Assembly (NCBI GenBank): GCA_025361445.1
Contig: JANYLP010000008.1
Coordinates: forward strand, 1-40,710
Length of the DNA stretch: 40,710 nt
Reading direction: 5' to 3'
DNA from: Coriobacteriia bacterium
GTDB taxonomy: Bacteria; Actinomycetota; Coriobacteriia; Anaerosomatales; PALSA-660
The notes beneath the pieces were generated by a model. That model saw only the letters and a list, made by a program, of their open reading frames with translations, did no database searches and was not told the origin of the DNA. Numbering within the stretch: the stretch's first letter is position 1; each line of letters begins with the position of its first letter. Made by a program: the position numbers and the translations under genes. Positions 25,676 through 33,474 of the stretch are shown here, in pieces.

Positions 25676-27007
25676 ATGCCCCGACTCTTCGGCACCGACG
25701 GCGTGCGCGGTATTGCCAACGCCGAACTGACCCCCGAGCTGGCCTTCCGGCTCGGCGAGGCCGCCGGCGTGCTTCTGTGCCGGGATGGCCGCGGAAGCGT
25801 GGTCATCGGGAAGGACACGCGCCTCAGCGGAGACATGCTCGAGGCGGCACTGACAGCGGGCTTCTGCGCCGCGGGGTGCGAGGTCCTTCTGGCCGGGATC
25901 GTACCGACGCCGGCCGTGGCATTCCTGGCGCGCGACCTGGGAGCGGATGCGGGAGTCGTGGTCTCGGCTTCGCACAACCCCGCCGCGTACAACGGGATCA
26001 AGTTCTTCGACGGCGACGGCTTCAAGCTGACCGACGCGATCGAGGATCGTCTCGAGGCGTTCGCGCTCTCAGAGCAGCGGAGCGCTCGCCCGACCGGCGA
26101 GTCGATCGGTTCGGTGCGGCTGGTGGAGGATGCTGTCGAGCGCTACCTCGAACATGCGATCGCAACGGTCTCCGGTCGTCTCGACGGCCTGAAGGTCGCC
26201 CTCGACTGCGGTCATGGGGCGGCGTCCCGCACGAGCGAGGCTGCATTCCGGGCGCTCGGCGCCGAAGTGGTCGTGATCAACGCCGACTGGAACGGGACCG
26301 ACATCAACGACGGGTCGGGCTCCACGCATCTGGCGCCGCTCACCGCACTCATGCTCTCATCGGGCGCGGCGATGGGCGTTGCGCACGATGGAGACGCGGA
26401 CCGCACCCTGGCAGTGGATGAGACCGGCGCGGTGGTGGATGGCGATCGGATCATGGCCATCTGTGCGGCGCAGATGCACGCAGAGGGCTCTCTGTCGCAC
26501 GACACGGTGGTGGCGACCGTGATGACGAACATGGGCTTCGACGTGGCGATGCGCGGCCTTGGGATCGAGGTCGCGAAGGCACAGGTCGGTGACCGCTATG
26601 TTCTCGAAGTGATGCGCAAGACGGGCGCGGTCCTTGGCGGCGAGCAGTCCGGCCACGTCATCTTCCTCGATCACACCACGACAGGCGATGGGCTCGTCAC
26701 GGCACTGCAGCTTGCGCACGCCGTCGTGGCCTCCGGCAAAGCGCTGTCCGCGCTGTCCGGCATCGTGAAGCCGCTTCCACAGGTGCTGCTCAACGTCCGG
26801 GTACCGGAAGCCGTTCGCGTCGCGGCCGAGCCGGCGCTGCTGGCCGCGGCCGCGGTCGAAGAGGCCGCGCTGGGCGGGAACGGGCGCGTCCTCGTTCGCG
26901 CGAGTGGCACGGAGCCGTTGGTGCGCGTGATGGTCGAGGCCACCGATGCGAAGGTCGCCACGGACGCCGCCGGCCGGCTCGCCGATCTGGTCGCCGAGCT
27001 CGGCTGA
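25676..27007 (+). CDS. glmM: phosphoglucosamine mutase
   Basis: GlmM (443 residues) converts glucosamine-6-phosphate to glucosamine-1-phosphate for UDP-GlcNAc. The phosphoserine is S99 in VVSASHNPAAYNG; the metal loop is DGDADR, the sugar loop is GEQSGH and the phosphate-binding site is RASGTEPLVRV. The start MPRLFGTDGVRGIAN is standard. Only a weak TATCAT (25603-25608) is seen upstream, without a good -35. It works directly after GlmS, coded next. Confidence 0.97.
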   Translation: MPRLFGTDGVRGIANAELTPELAFRLGEAAGVLLCRDGRGSVVIGKDTRLSGDMLEAALTAGFCAAGCEVLLAGIVPTPAVAFLARDLGADAGVVVSASHNPAAYNGIKFFDGDGFKLTDAIEDRLEAFALSEQRSARPTGESIGSVRLVEDAVERYLEHAIATVSGRLDGLKVALDCGHGAASRTSEAAFRALGAEVVVINADWNGTDINDGSGSTHLAPLTALMLSSGAAMGVAHDGDADRTLAVDETGAVVDGDRIMAICAAQMHAEGSLSHDTVVATVMTNMGFDVAMRGLGIEVAKAQVGDRYVLEVMRKTGAVLGGEQSGHVIFLDHTTTGDGLVTALQLAHAVVASGKALSALSGIVKPLPQVLLNVRVPEAVRVAAEPALLAAAAVEEAALGGNGRVLVRASGTEPLVRVMVEATDAKVATDAAGRLADLVAELG

Positions 27008-27055
27008 CAGACGCTCGAGTGTCACCGAAACGTGACCGTCGGCGATCCTGACGTC

Positions 27056-27064
27056 TGCTAGCAT
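27056..27064 (+). promoter_or_regulatory. candidate extended -10 promoter for glmS
   Basis: TGC followed by TAGCAT (27059-27064) has the TGn extended -10 seen also at rpsL and infA. No convincing -35 lies at 16-18 bp. Transcription from about 27071 would give a leader of about 345 nt that holds the ribozyme. Confidence 0.35.
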
Positions 27065-27148
27065 TGGGCGTGTGCGCCGCGCGGGAACACGGCGGAACGC
27101 GGCGGCGGGAGGGAGACAACGACGCACCTGTAGCACGGATGCACCACC

Positions 27149-27293
27149 AAGCGCCGGGACTGCACGCGCGAGCGCGCAGTCGACGAGGCGGGGGCTCATC
27201 GAAAGATTCGGCGGATGGCCCTCCGGCACCTCCCGATGTCGATACCGCACCGACAAAGCCCGCGGGTGACCGCGGAGACAACACGGTCGTGGA
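27149..27293 (+). ncRNA. glmS ribozyme (GlcN6P-activated self-cleaving riboswitch)
   Basis: The glmS leader matches the known ribozyme core in order: AAGCGCC with the predicted cut between A27150 and G27151; a P1 stem GACTGC/GCAGTC (27158-27163 with 27176-27181); the conserved CGACGAGG (27181-27188); ATCGAAAGAT; CGGCGGATGG (27209-27218); a stem GGGGGC/GCCCTC (27190-27195 with 27218-27223). 3' of it, an accessory helix CCGC-ACCG/CGGT-GTGG (27245-27252 with 27284-27292, one bulge) encloses a hairpin ending GGGTGACC with GAGACAA after it, like P3-P4 of known examples. In the family, GlcN6P binding triggers cleavage and lowers glmS mRNA. The glmS start is 122 nt further on. The match is by eye. 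Confidence 0.9.
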
Positions 27294-27414
27294 TCCGGGA
27301 TCCCAGCGCGCACACGCGCGCACACGACGCACAAGCGGCGACGATACTCGTTCGCGCCAGCGACCGTGCTTCGGCATATCCTAGACAAGAACAGAAGACC
27401 GGGAGGTCATCCAT

Positions 27415-29244
27415 ATGTGCGGCATCGTCGGTTATGTGGGGCCGCGTCGTGCGACAGACGTGCTCCTCGGAGGGCTGTCGCGGCTCGAGTACCGCGGCTA
27501 TGACTCGGCGGGTGTCGCCGTTCCCGAGGATGGCACGCTCGCGATCGTCCGTCGGCTCGGGCGGCTTGCGAACCTGCGCGAGGCGCTGGGAGCGCACCCG
27601 CTCGGGGCCACTTCGGGCATCGGCCACACCCGGTGGGCGACACACGGCCGCCCCACCGAGGAGAACGCGCACCCGCACCCTGACTGCAGCGGTGCGATCG
27701 CGGTGGTCCACAACGGCATCATCGAGAACTACTCCGACCTGCGCGAGGAGCTCGCCGCGGCCGGGCACATCCTGCGCAGCGAGACCGACACCGAGGCGAT
27801 CGCGCACCTGATCGAGAGCTACTTCGAGGGCGATCTGACGACCGCCGTTCGCAAGACGCTCGCGCGACTCGAGGGCAGCTACGCGCTTGCGATCATGCAC
27901 GCCGCAGACCCCACGACGATCGTGGCTGCGCGCAGAGACTCACCGCTCATCATCGGGATCGGCCAGGGCGAGAACATCGTCGCCAGCGACATCCCGGCGG
28001 TGCTCGAGTACACGAGGCGCATCCTGGTACTTCATGACGGCGAGGTCGCCACCGTGACGCCGGAATCGGTCCTCGTGGTCGCCGCCGACGGGTCCGTCGT
28101 CGCCGAGCCCGAGATGATCGACGTGGAGTGGGACCTCGACGCCGCCGAGAAGGGCGGATACGAGGACTTCATGCTCAAAGAGATCCACGAGCAGCCGCGC
28201 GCGCTGCGGGAGACCCTGCGCGGGCGCATGGCCGACGACGGCGAGATCCAGCTCTCAGAGCTGGACATGACCACCGAGCAGGTCGCAGGCATCGAGCGGG
28301 TCCTCGTCATCGCGTGCGGCACCTCGTACCACGCCGCTCTCGTCGCGAAGAACCTCATCGAGCGGTGGGCGAGGATCCCCGTCGAGGTCGACGTATCCAG
28401 CGAGTTCCGTTATCGCGATCCGATCGTCGGAGACGACACGCTTGTCGTAGCGGTCACCCAGTCAGGCGAGACCGCCGACACGCTCGCGGGCGTGCGTGAG
28501 GCGCGCGACCGTGGGGCCAAGGTCATCGCGGTCACGAACGTCGTCGGCTCGCGTGTGACCCGCGAGAGCGACGGCGTGATCTACACGCACGCCGGTCCCG
28601 AGATCGGTGTTGCCGCCACCAAGACCTTCACGGCTCAGATCGCCGCCCTCACCGTGCTGGCACTCAAACTGGCGCAAGCGAAGGGGTCGATCCCGCAGGA
28701 GCGCATCCGGTCGCTGTGGGACGAGCTTCTGACCGTCCCGGAAGTGGTCGAGGCCGGCCTCAAGGGCGCCCATCCGCTCGACGAATGTGCCGCCCTCTTC
28801 ATCGACGCGACGTCGTCGCTGTTCCTCGGAAGGGGGATGGGCGTTCCTGTCGCTATGGAGGGGGCACTCAAACTCAAGGAGATCAGCTACATCCACGCCG
28901 AAGGCTTCGCCGCCGGCGAGATGAAGCACGGTCCCATCGCTCTGATCACCGAAGGCATGCCCATCGTCGTCGTGGCGACGCAGGGGCCCACCTACGAGAA
29001 GGTCGTGAGCAACATCCAGGAAGTGCGGGCCCGCGGCGCGAAGGTGATTGCCATCGCCACGGCGGGCGACGACGACATCCGACGTCACGCCGAATGCGTC
29101 CTCTACGTGCCGCGCATGACCGAGGCCCTCTCCGCCATTCCAGCTTCGGTCCCGTTGCAGCTCCTGGCCTACCACATCGCCAAGGCCCGCGGCTGCGACG
29201 TCGACCAGCCCCGCAACCTGGCCAAGTCAGTGACGGTGGAGTAG
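27415..29244 (+). CDS. glmS: glutamine-fructose-6-phosphate aminotransferase (isomerizing)
   Basis: GlmS (609 residues) makes glucosamine-6-phosphate from fructose-6-phosphate and glutamine, the first step to UDP-GlcNAc. The N-terminal glutaminase starts MCGIVGYVG, with the catalytic cysteine exposed after Met removal; TRWATHGRPTEENAHPH is the glutamine site region. Two SIS isomerase domains follow (ACGTSYHAALVAKN near 303 and GRGMGVPVAMEGALKLKEIS near 470), and the end QPRNLAKSVTVE is standard. GGGAGGT precedes the ATG. The leader carries a glmS ribozyme. Confidence 0.98.
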   Translation: MCGIVGYVGPRRATDVLLGGLSRLEYRGYDSAGVAVPEDGTLAIVRRLGRLANLREALGAHPLGATSGIGHTRWATHGRPTEENAHPHPDCSGAIAVVHNGIIENYSDLREELAAAGHILRSETDTEAIAHLIESYFEGDLTTAVRKTLARLEGSYALAIMHAADPTTIVAARRDSPLIIGIGQGENIVASDIPAVLEYTRRILVLHDGEVATVTPESVLVVAADGSVVAEPEMIDVEWDLDAAEKGGYEDFMLKEIHEQPRALRETLRGRMADDGEIQLSELDMTTEQVAGIERVLVIACGTSYHAALVAKNLIERWARIPVEVDVSSEFRYRDPIVGDDTLVVAVTQSGETADTLAGVREARDRGAKVIAVTNVVGSRVTRESDGVIYTHAGPEIGVAATKTFTAQIAALTVLALKLAQAKGSIPQERIRSLWDELLTVPEVVEAGLKGAHPLDECAALFIDATSSLFLGRGMGVPVAMEGALKLKEISYIHAEGFAAGEMKHGPIALITEGMPIVVVATQGPTYEKVVSNIQEVRARGAKVIAIATAGDDDIRRHAECVLYVPRMTEALSAIPASVPLQLLAYHIAKARGCDVDQPRNLAKSVTVE

Positions 29245-29718
29245 ATGATCACAGGGCTGGGCGTCGACATCGTCGAGATCGGCCGCATGGCAGCGGCCCT
29301 GGAGCGCCATCCCCGCATGAGGGAGCGGCTCTTCTCCGAGGAAGAGCGCGCCTACTGCGACAAGCGCAATCGGCCCGAGGTCCACTACGCGCTCCGTTTC
29401 GCGGCCAAAGAAGCGGTACTCAAGGCGCTCGGGACCGGATTCGCCGGGATGCGCTTCACCGACGTCGAAGTTGTGCGGGATGCAGGCGGTCGCCCGACGC
29501 CACGTCTGTCCGGCAGGGCCGCCGAGGTCGCGGACGAGCTCGGTGTCGTAGAGTTGCATCTGTCGTTGTCCTACACGCACACGACCGCGGTGGCCTCGGC
29601 GGTCGCGATCACCACACCGAAGGACGATGGCGCGCCTCCGGATCCGGAGAAGCGCCGGAACGCGGCGTTCAAGGACGCGAGGGCATTGCTCGACGATCTG
29701 GAGCCTCCGAGCGCGTGA
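29245..29718 (+). CDS. acpS: holo-[acyl-carrier-protein] synthase
   Basis: AcpS transfers the 4'-phosphopantetheine arm from CoA to acyl carrier protein. The magnesium ligands are D8 in GLGVDIVEIGRM and E56 in RFAAKEAVLKALGTG. The enzyme is usually 120-130 residues; this one has 157, with a charged C-terminal extension of about 30 residues (DPEKRRNAAFKDARALLDDL). It abuts the glmS stop with no spacer. Confidence 0.93.
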   Translation: MITGLGVDIVEIGRMAAALERHPRMRERLFSEEERAYCDKRNRPEVHYALRFAAKEAVLKALGTGFAGMRFTDVEVVRDAGGRPTPRLSGRAAEVADELGVVELHLSLSYTHTTAVASAVAITTPKDDGAPPDPEKRRNAAFKDARALLDDLEPPSA

Positions 29719-29757
29719 CGATGGCGGCGGGGGACCGTCGCTCAGGGGGGAGTGAAG

Positions 29758-31317
29758 ATGCGCCATCTGCTCACGGAGGAACAGTCACGAGCCGCCGAGG
29801 CCGCGGCCGTCGAGTCCGGTGTCACACTCGCCGTGTTGATGGGACGGGCGGGAGCCGCAGTCGCGGCGGAGGTCGACTCGCTCGTGCCGGCGGGGCGTGT
29901 CGTCGTCATGGCCGGCCCGGGGAACAACGGCGGCGACGGCTGGTCCGCGGCGCACCTGCTGCATGCGGCAGGCCGGGACGTTCTGGTTCTCACGTCGGCG
30001 GAACCGGACAGCATGTCGTCTCCGGCGCGGGAGACGGTCCGCGACGCCATCGGCGCCGGGGTTCCGTGGCTGCACGTCGACACGGGTCCCGAAGCCGCCC
30101 ACGCGCTCTCAGAGGCCGCCGTGATCGTCGACGCGCTGCTGGGGATCGGACTCCACGGCGTCCCACGCCCACCGTACGCCGGGTTCATCACCGCGATAGG
30201 GGATGCCACGGCGCCGGTGGTGGCGGTGGACTTGCCTTCCGGTGTGGACAGCGACTCCGGACTGGCGTCGGGTCCCGCCGTGCGCGCCGACGTGACCGTC
30301 TGCTTCTCGGCCCCGAAGGTCGGGTGCGTGCTTCAGCCGGGTGCGTCGCTCTCCGGCGTCCTGCGCTTGGTCGACATCGGCGTTCCGGCCGAGTCCCTAC
30401 GTTTCGACGGGGCTCCTGAGTGCTGGGGCGCGGCCGACTACCTCGCCTGCCTCCCGGATCCTCACTGGGACGACAGGAAGGGCACCAGGGGAAGCGTCCT
30501 CATCGTCGGCGGCACGATCGGCCTGACAGGAGCGGTGTGCCTCGCGGCCGGCGGCGCGTTGCGCTCGGGCGCGGGATACGTCGTCGTCGCCGTGCCACGG
30601 CCTTCGCTGGCCGTCGTCGAAACGAAACTGACCGCGCCCGTGAAGATGGGTCTCAGCGCAACGGCTGATGGGGCGTTGTTGCCCGCTGCGATCGAGGAGG
30701 TCCTCGAGGCGGCGGCCAGGTCCGATGCGGTGATCCTCGGACCGGGGCTTGGCCGCGCCGAATCAACCTGTGAAGTGGTTCGCGCTCTCGTGGCGCGGCT
30801 GGACGCTCCACTGCTCATCGACGCCGACGCGCTCTACGCGTTGGGCGAAGATCTTTCGCTCGTGGCGGCACGGGTGGCCCCCACGATACTGACCCCACAC
30901 TCCGCCGAGGCCGCGAGGGTGCTGGGGACCACCCCGGAGGCTATCGACTCCGACCGGCTCGCTGCGGTCAGCGCGCTTGCCGTTGGCAGCGCGACGGCGG
31001 TCCTGAAGGGCCCGGCGACCCTCATCGCGGAGGACGGGCGCATCGTCGTCAACCCCACGGGAGGACCGGGGCTCGCCACTCTTGGGACCGGCGACGTGCT
31101 CTCGGGCATCATAGGGGCGTGGCTGGCGCGCGGGCTGCTCCCGCTCGATGCGGCCGCGGTCGGGACCTACCTGCACGGTGCCGCCGGCGATTGCGCGGCG
31201 CGCGATCTTACGACCATCTGCTGCACGGCTGAAGACGTGGACTCGTACCTGCCTGAGGCGATCCGGACGCTGAGCGCTCGGGACGACGACGGAACACTGC
31301 GAAAGGACGAACGATGA
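29758..31317 (+). CDS. nnr: bifunctional NAD(P)HX epimerase / ADP-dependent dehydratase
   Basis: This repair enzyme (519 residues) restores NAD(P)H from its hydrated form. The N-terminal YjeF epimerase domain (about 1-210) has AGPGNNGGDGWSAAHLL; the C-terminal ribokinase-like dehydratase (about 230-500) has GPGLGRAEST and NPTGGPGLATLGTGDVLSG. ATG 29758 lies six nt after GGGGGGA; a GTG two codons earlier is too close. It follows acpS by 39 nt and overlaps the next gene by four bases. Confidence 0.95.
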   Translation: MRHLLTEEQSRAAEAAAVESGVTLAVLMGRAGAAVAAEVDSLVPAGRVVVMAGPGNNGGDGWSAAHLLHAAGRDVLVLTSAEPDSMSSPARETVRDAIGAGVPWLHVDTGPEAAHALSEAAVIVDALLGIGLHGVPRPPYAGFITAIGDATAPVVAVDLPSGVDSDSGLASGPAVRADVTVCFSAPKVGCVLQPGASLSGVLRLVDIGVPAESLRFDGAPECWGAADYLACLPDPHWDDRKGTRGSVLIVGGTIGLTGAVCLAAGGALRSGAGYVVVAVPRPSLAVVETKLTAPVKMGLSATADGALLPAAIEEVLEAAARSDAVILGPGLGRAESTCEVVRALVARLDAPLLIDADALYALGEDLSLVAARVAPTILTPHSAEAARVLGTTPEAIDSDRLAAVSALAVGSATAVLKGPATLIAEDGRIVVNPTGGPGLATLGTGDVLSGIIGAWLARGLLPLDAAAVGTYLHGAAGDCAARDLTTICCTAEDVDSYLPEAIRTLSARDDDGTLRKDER

Positions 31318-31769
31318 GCGAACTCGTCGCGCGGGACATCATGACCGCCGACCCTGTGACCGTCGGCCCGGAAACGTCAGTGACCGAGGCGGCGCACCTT
31401 ATGGCGGATCGACGCATCGGGGCGCTGCCCGTGGTCGAGAAGGGGCGCATGATCGGGCTGGTCACCGAAGGTGACCTGATCATGCAGGACGTGCGCGTCC
31501 ACTTCCCGACATACCTGAGCCTGCTTGGCGGCTACGTGTTCGCGCTCGGAGCCGCCGACCGGTTCGAGACCTCTCTCCGCAAGGCCGTCGCCGCCACCGT
31601 GAGCGACGTCATGACACGCGAGCCGATCACCGTGACCGCCGACGCGCTCGTGACCGACGTCGCGACGCTGCTCGTCGAGCGCGACATAGCGCGCGTCCCC
31701 GTCATGGACGGAGACACCGTCGTCGGGATCGTGAGCAAGTCCGACATCGTTCGCTCACTCATCAGCTGA
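31314..31769 (+). CDS. CBS-domain-pair protein
   Basis: This 151-residue protein is two CBS domains: about 7-60 (ARDIMTADPVTVGPETSVTE) and 97-150 (TVSDVMTREPITVTADALVT). Between them is a hydrophobic linker, VHFPTYLSLLGGYVFALGA. CBS pairs usually bind adenine nucleotides and act as regulatory modules; it has no catalytic domain. It overlaps nnr (ATGA) and alr (TGATG), so it is co-translated with both. A specific partner cannot be named. Confidence 0.85.
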   Translation: MSELVARDIMTADPVTVGPETSVTEAAHLMADRRIGALPVVEKGRMIGLVTEGDLIMQDVRVHFPTYLSLLGGYVFALGAADRFETSLRKAVAATVSDVMTREPITVTADALVTDVATLLVERDIARVPVMDGDTVVGIVSKSDIVRSLIS

Positions 31770-32923
31770 TGCGCGCGGAGGATCGGAGATGGGCGTGGGC
31801 CGAGATCGATCTCGGCGCCGTCGCCCGCAACATCGGAACGCTCAAGGCTATGCTCTCGCCCGGCACGCGCCTCATGGCGGTCGTGAAGTCGGACGGCTAC
31901 GGGCACGGGGCGCTCGAGGTCGCACGAGCGGCCATGGACGCGGGCGCGGACCGGGTGGGCGTCGCCACACTCGATGAGGCGCTTCGCCTGCGCACCGGTG
32001 GGTTCATCGCTCCGATACAGGTGCTGTCGGAAGCTCCCCCGCGCGCCGCGGCCAAGCTTGTCGACGCCGGCATCATCGCGACGGTCTTCTCAGAGGACTT
32101 CGCCCGGGCGTTGTCGCGCGCGGCGGTGGCGCAGCAGGGCATGGCCACATTCCATCTCAAAGTGGACACGGGCATGAACCGCATCGGCGTACGCGCCGAG
32201 GACGCGGCCGCCTTCGTCGAGTCGCTCCGCGGGCTTCCCGGTCTGACGATGGAGGGCGTCTTCACGCACTTCGCGACCGCCGACATCCCGGGCGACTGGG
32301 CGTTCGACAGGCAGATGGAACGGTTCAGCGCGACACTGGAGGAGTTCCGTCGCCGCGGCATCGATCCGGGTATGGTGCACGCCGCGAACAGTGCCGCGAC
32401 GATCCTGCACCCGGAGACCCACTTCGACATGGTTCGGTGCGGTATCGCGGTCTACGGCTTGCATCCCGACCCAGCGACCCACGGGCAGATCACTCTGGAG
32501 CCCGCGATCGCGGTCAAGGCGCGTGTCTCGCGCGTTGCGCGTCTCGCGATGGGAGAGGGCGTCAGCTACGGCATGACGTGGCACGCAGCGGCGCCGACCA
32601 CGGTCGCGACGCTCCCGATCGGGTACGCCGACGGCGTGCGCCGCTCGCTGTCGAACTCACTGACCGTACTGATCGGCGGGCGACCCTGCCGCCAGGTGGG
32701 ACGCATCGCCATGGACCAGCTCATGGTGGAGATCCCCCGCGGGCTCGAGGTCGCCGTCGGAGACGAGGCCGTCGTGATCGGTAGTCAGGGAGCTGAGACG
32801 CTGACGCTCGAGGGCATGGCCGCTCTCGCGGACACCATCGACTATGAGATCGCATGCGGCTTGGGCGCGCGACTGGCGAGGGTCTACCGACGCCCTCGGG
32901 GTTCTTCCGGTTCTTCCTCCTAG
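31769..32923 (+). CDS. alr: alanine racemase
   Basis: Alr (384 residues) makes D-alanine for peptidoglycan with pyridoxal phosphate. The cofactor lysine is K40 in MAVVKSDGYGHG (the common form is VVKANAYGHG, so SDG replaces ANA); the second catalytic base is Y267 in GVSYGMTWHA. The C-terminal beta domain is complete (CRQVGRIAMDQLMVEIP). It is the last gene of the glmS-acpS-nnr-CBS-alr unit. Confidence 0.96.
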   Translation: MRAEDRRWAWAEIDLGAVARNIGTLKAMLSPGTRLMAVVKSDGYGHGALEVARAAMDAGADRVGVATLDEALRLRTGGFIAPIQVLSEAPPRAAAKLVDAGIIATVFSEDFARALSRAAVAQQGMATFHLKVDTGMNRIGVRAEDAAAFVESLRGLPGLTMEGVFTHFATADIPGDWAFDRQMERFSATLEEFRRRGIDPGMVHAANSAATILHPETHFDMVRCGIAVYGLHPDPATHGQITLEPAIAVKARVSRVARLAMGEGVSYGMTWHAAAPTTVATLPIGYADGVRRSLSNSLTVLIGGRPCRQVGRIAMDQLMVEIPRGLEVAVGDEAVVIGSQGAETLTLEGMAALADTIDYEIACGLGARLARVYRRPRGSSGSSS

Positions 32924-32966
32924 GAACTTGCAGGAATCCGCCCGTCCGAGTGGAACTCATCCCATT

Positions 32967-32981
32967 GAGGCCACACGCCTC
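32967..32981 (+). other. small hairpin between alr and the ATPase operon
   Basis: GAGGC (32967-32971) pairs with GCCTC (32977-32981) around CACAC. It has no T-run. The 134-nt gap has no clear promoter: TTGAGG at 32965-32970 lacks a -10 at the right distance. Confidence 0.3.
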
Positions 32982-33057
32982 GTTCGAGACATGCGCCATA
33001 CGTGGGGACGCGGGCCGGTACAAGACCCGCTTTCCTGTCGGAATGAGAGGAGACGCC

Positions 33058-33429
33058 GTGGTCGACGACAAGGTGCTGGAGGAGATCAAGTTCCACCAGG
33101 ACGTCGTAGAGCACGACAGCGCATCGCCGCTGCATCGCATCCGCGAGAAGGAGTTGGAGATCTCCGGGCGCGTGCTCAAGGCGAAGCAGAAGGCTGACGA
33201 GATCGTCGCCGATGCACGTCGAAAGGCAGCCGAGGTGATCGGCAAGGGCGAAGCTGAGGGGGACAAGCTCGCTCGCGATGCCGAGGCGTCGACGATGGCC
33301 GGCGCCGAGAAGGAAGCCGCTGCCGCAAAGGAGAAAGCGGCCGCTGAAGCGGCCGAGATGGAGGGGACGCTGGCTGCCCGTCGCGCACTCGCGGTGGACG
33401 CCATCGTGAAAGCGGTAACGCAGGTCTGA
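33058..33429 (+). CDS. ahaH: A/V-type ATPase subunit H (peripheral stalk, G-like)
   Basis: This 123-residue protein is nearly all charged helix with Ala/Lys/Glu-rich heptads (KAKQKADEIVADARRKAAEV, AAAAKEKAAAEAAEMEG), as expected of the stator-stalk subunit that pairs with subunit E. The start is GTG 33058 after GAGGAG; an in-frame ATG at 33043 lies upstream of that site. Place in the operon, first and before subunit I, supports the call. By sequence alone it is a generic coiled coil. Confidence 0.8.
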   Translation: MVDDKVLEEIKFHQDVVEHDSASPLHRIREKELEISGRVLKAKQKADEIVADARRKAAEVIGKGEAEGDKLARDAEASTMAGAEKEAAAAKEKAAAEAAEMEGTLAARRALAVDAIVKAVTQV

Positions 33430-33474
33430 CCGTCCTTGAGAGGGTAGGACGGTCCTTACGAGGGGGTGAGGCGC

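Noticed and set aside
27304-27335. GCGCACAC-rich repeat downstream of the ribozyme
   Set aside because: Two imperfect copies of a GC/AC dinucleotide pattern; too simple to call a functional repeat.
27064-27384. Open frames in the glmM-glmS gap (for example 27064-27384 plus strand)
   Set aside because: They overlap the glmS ribozyme, show no domain and have atypical composition; the region is explained as a leader.
28716-30419. 567-codon plus-strand frame across glmS, acpS and nnr
   Set aside because: Low-complexity Arg/Gly/His translation out of frame with three recognised genes; no domain.
31874-31909. Alr cofactor motif VVKSDGYGHG as a broken site
   Set aside because: The PLP lysine and YGHG are intact and Y267 is present; the changed residues vary in the family.
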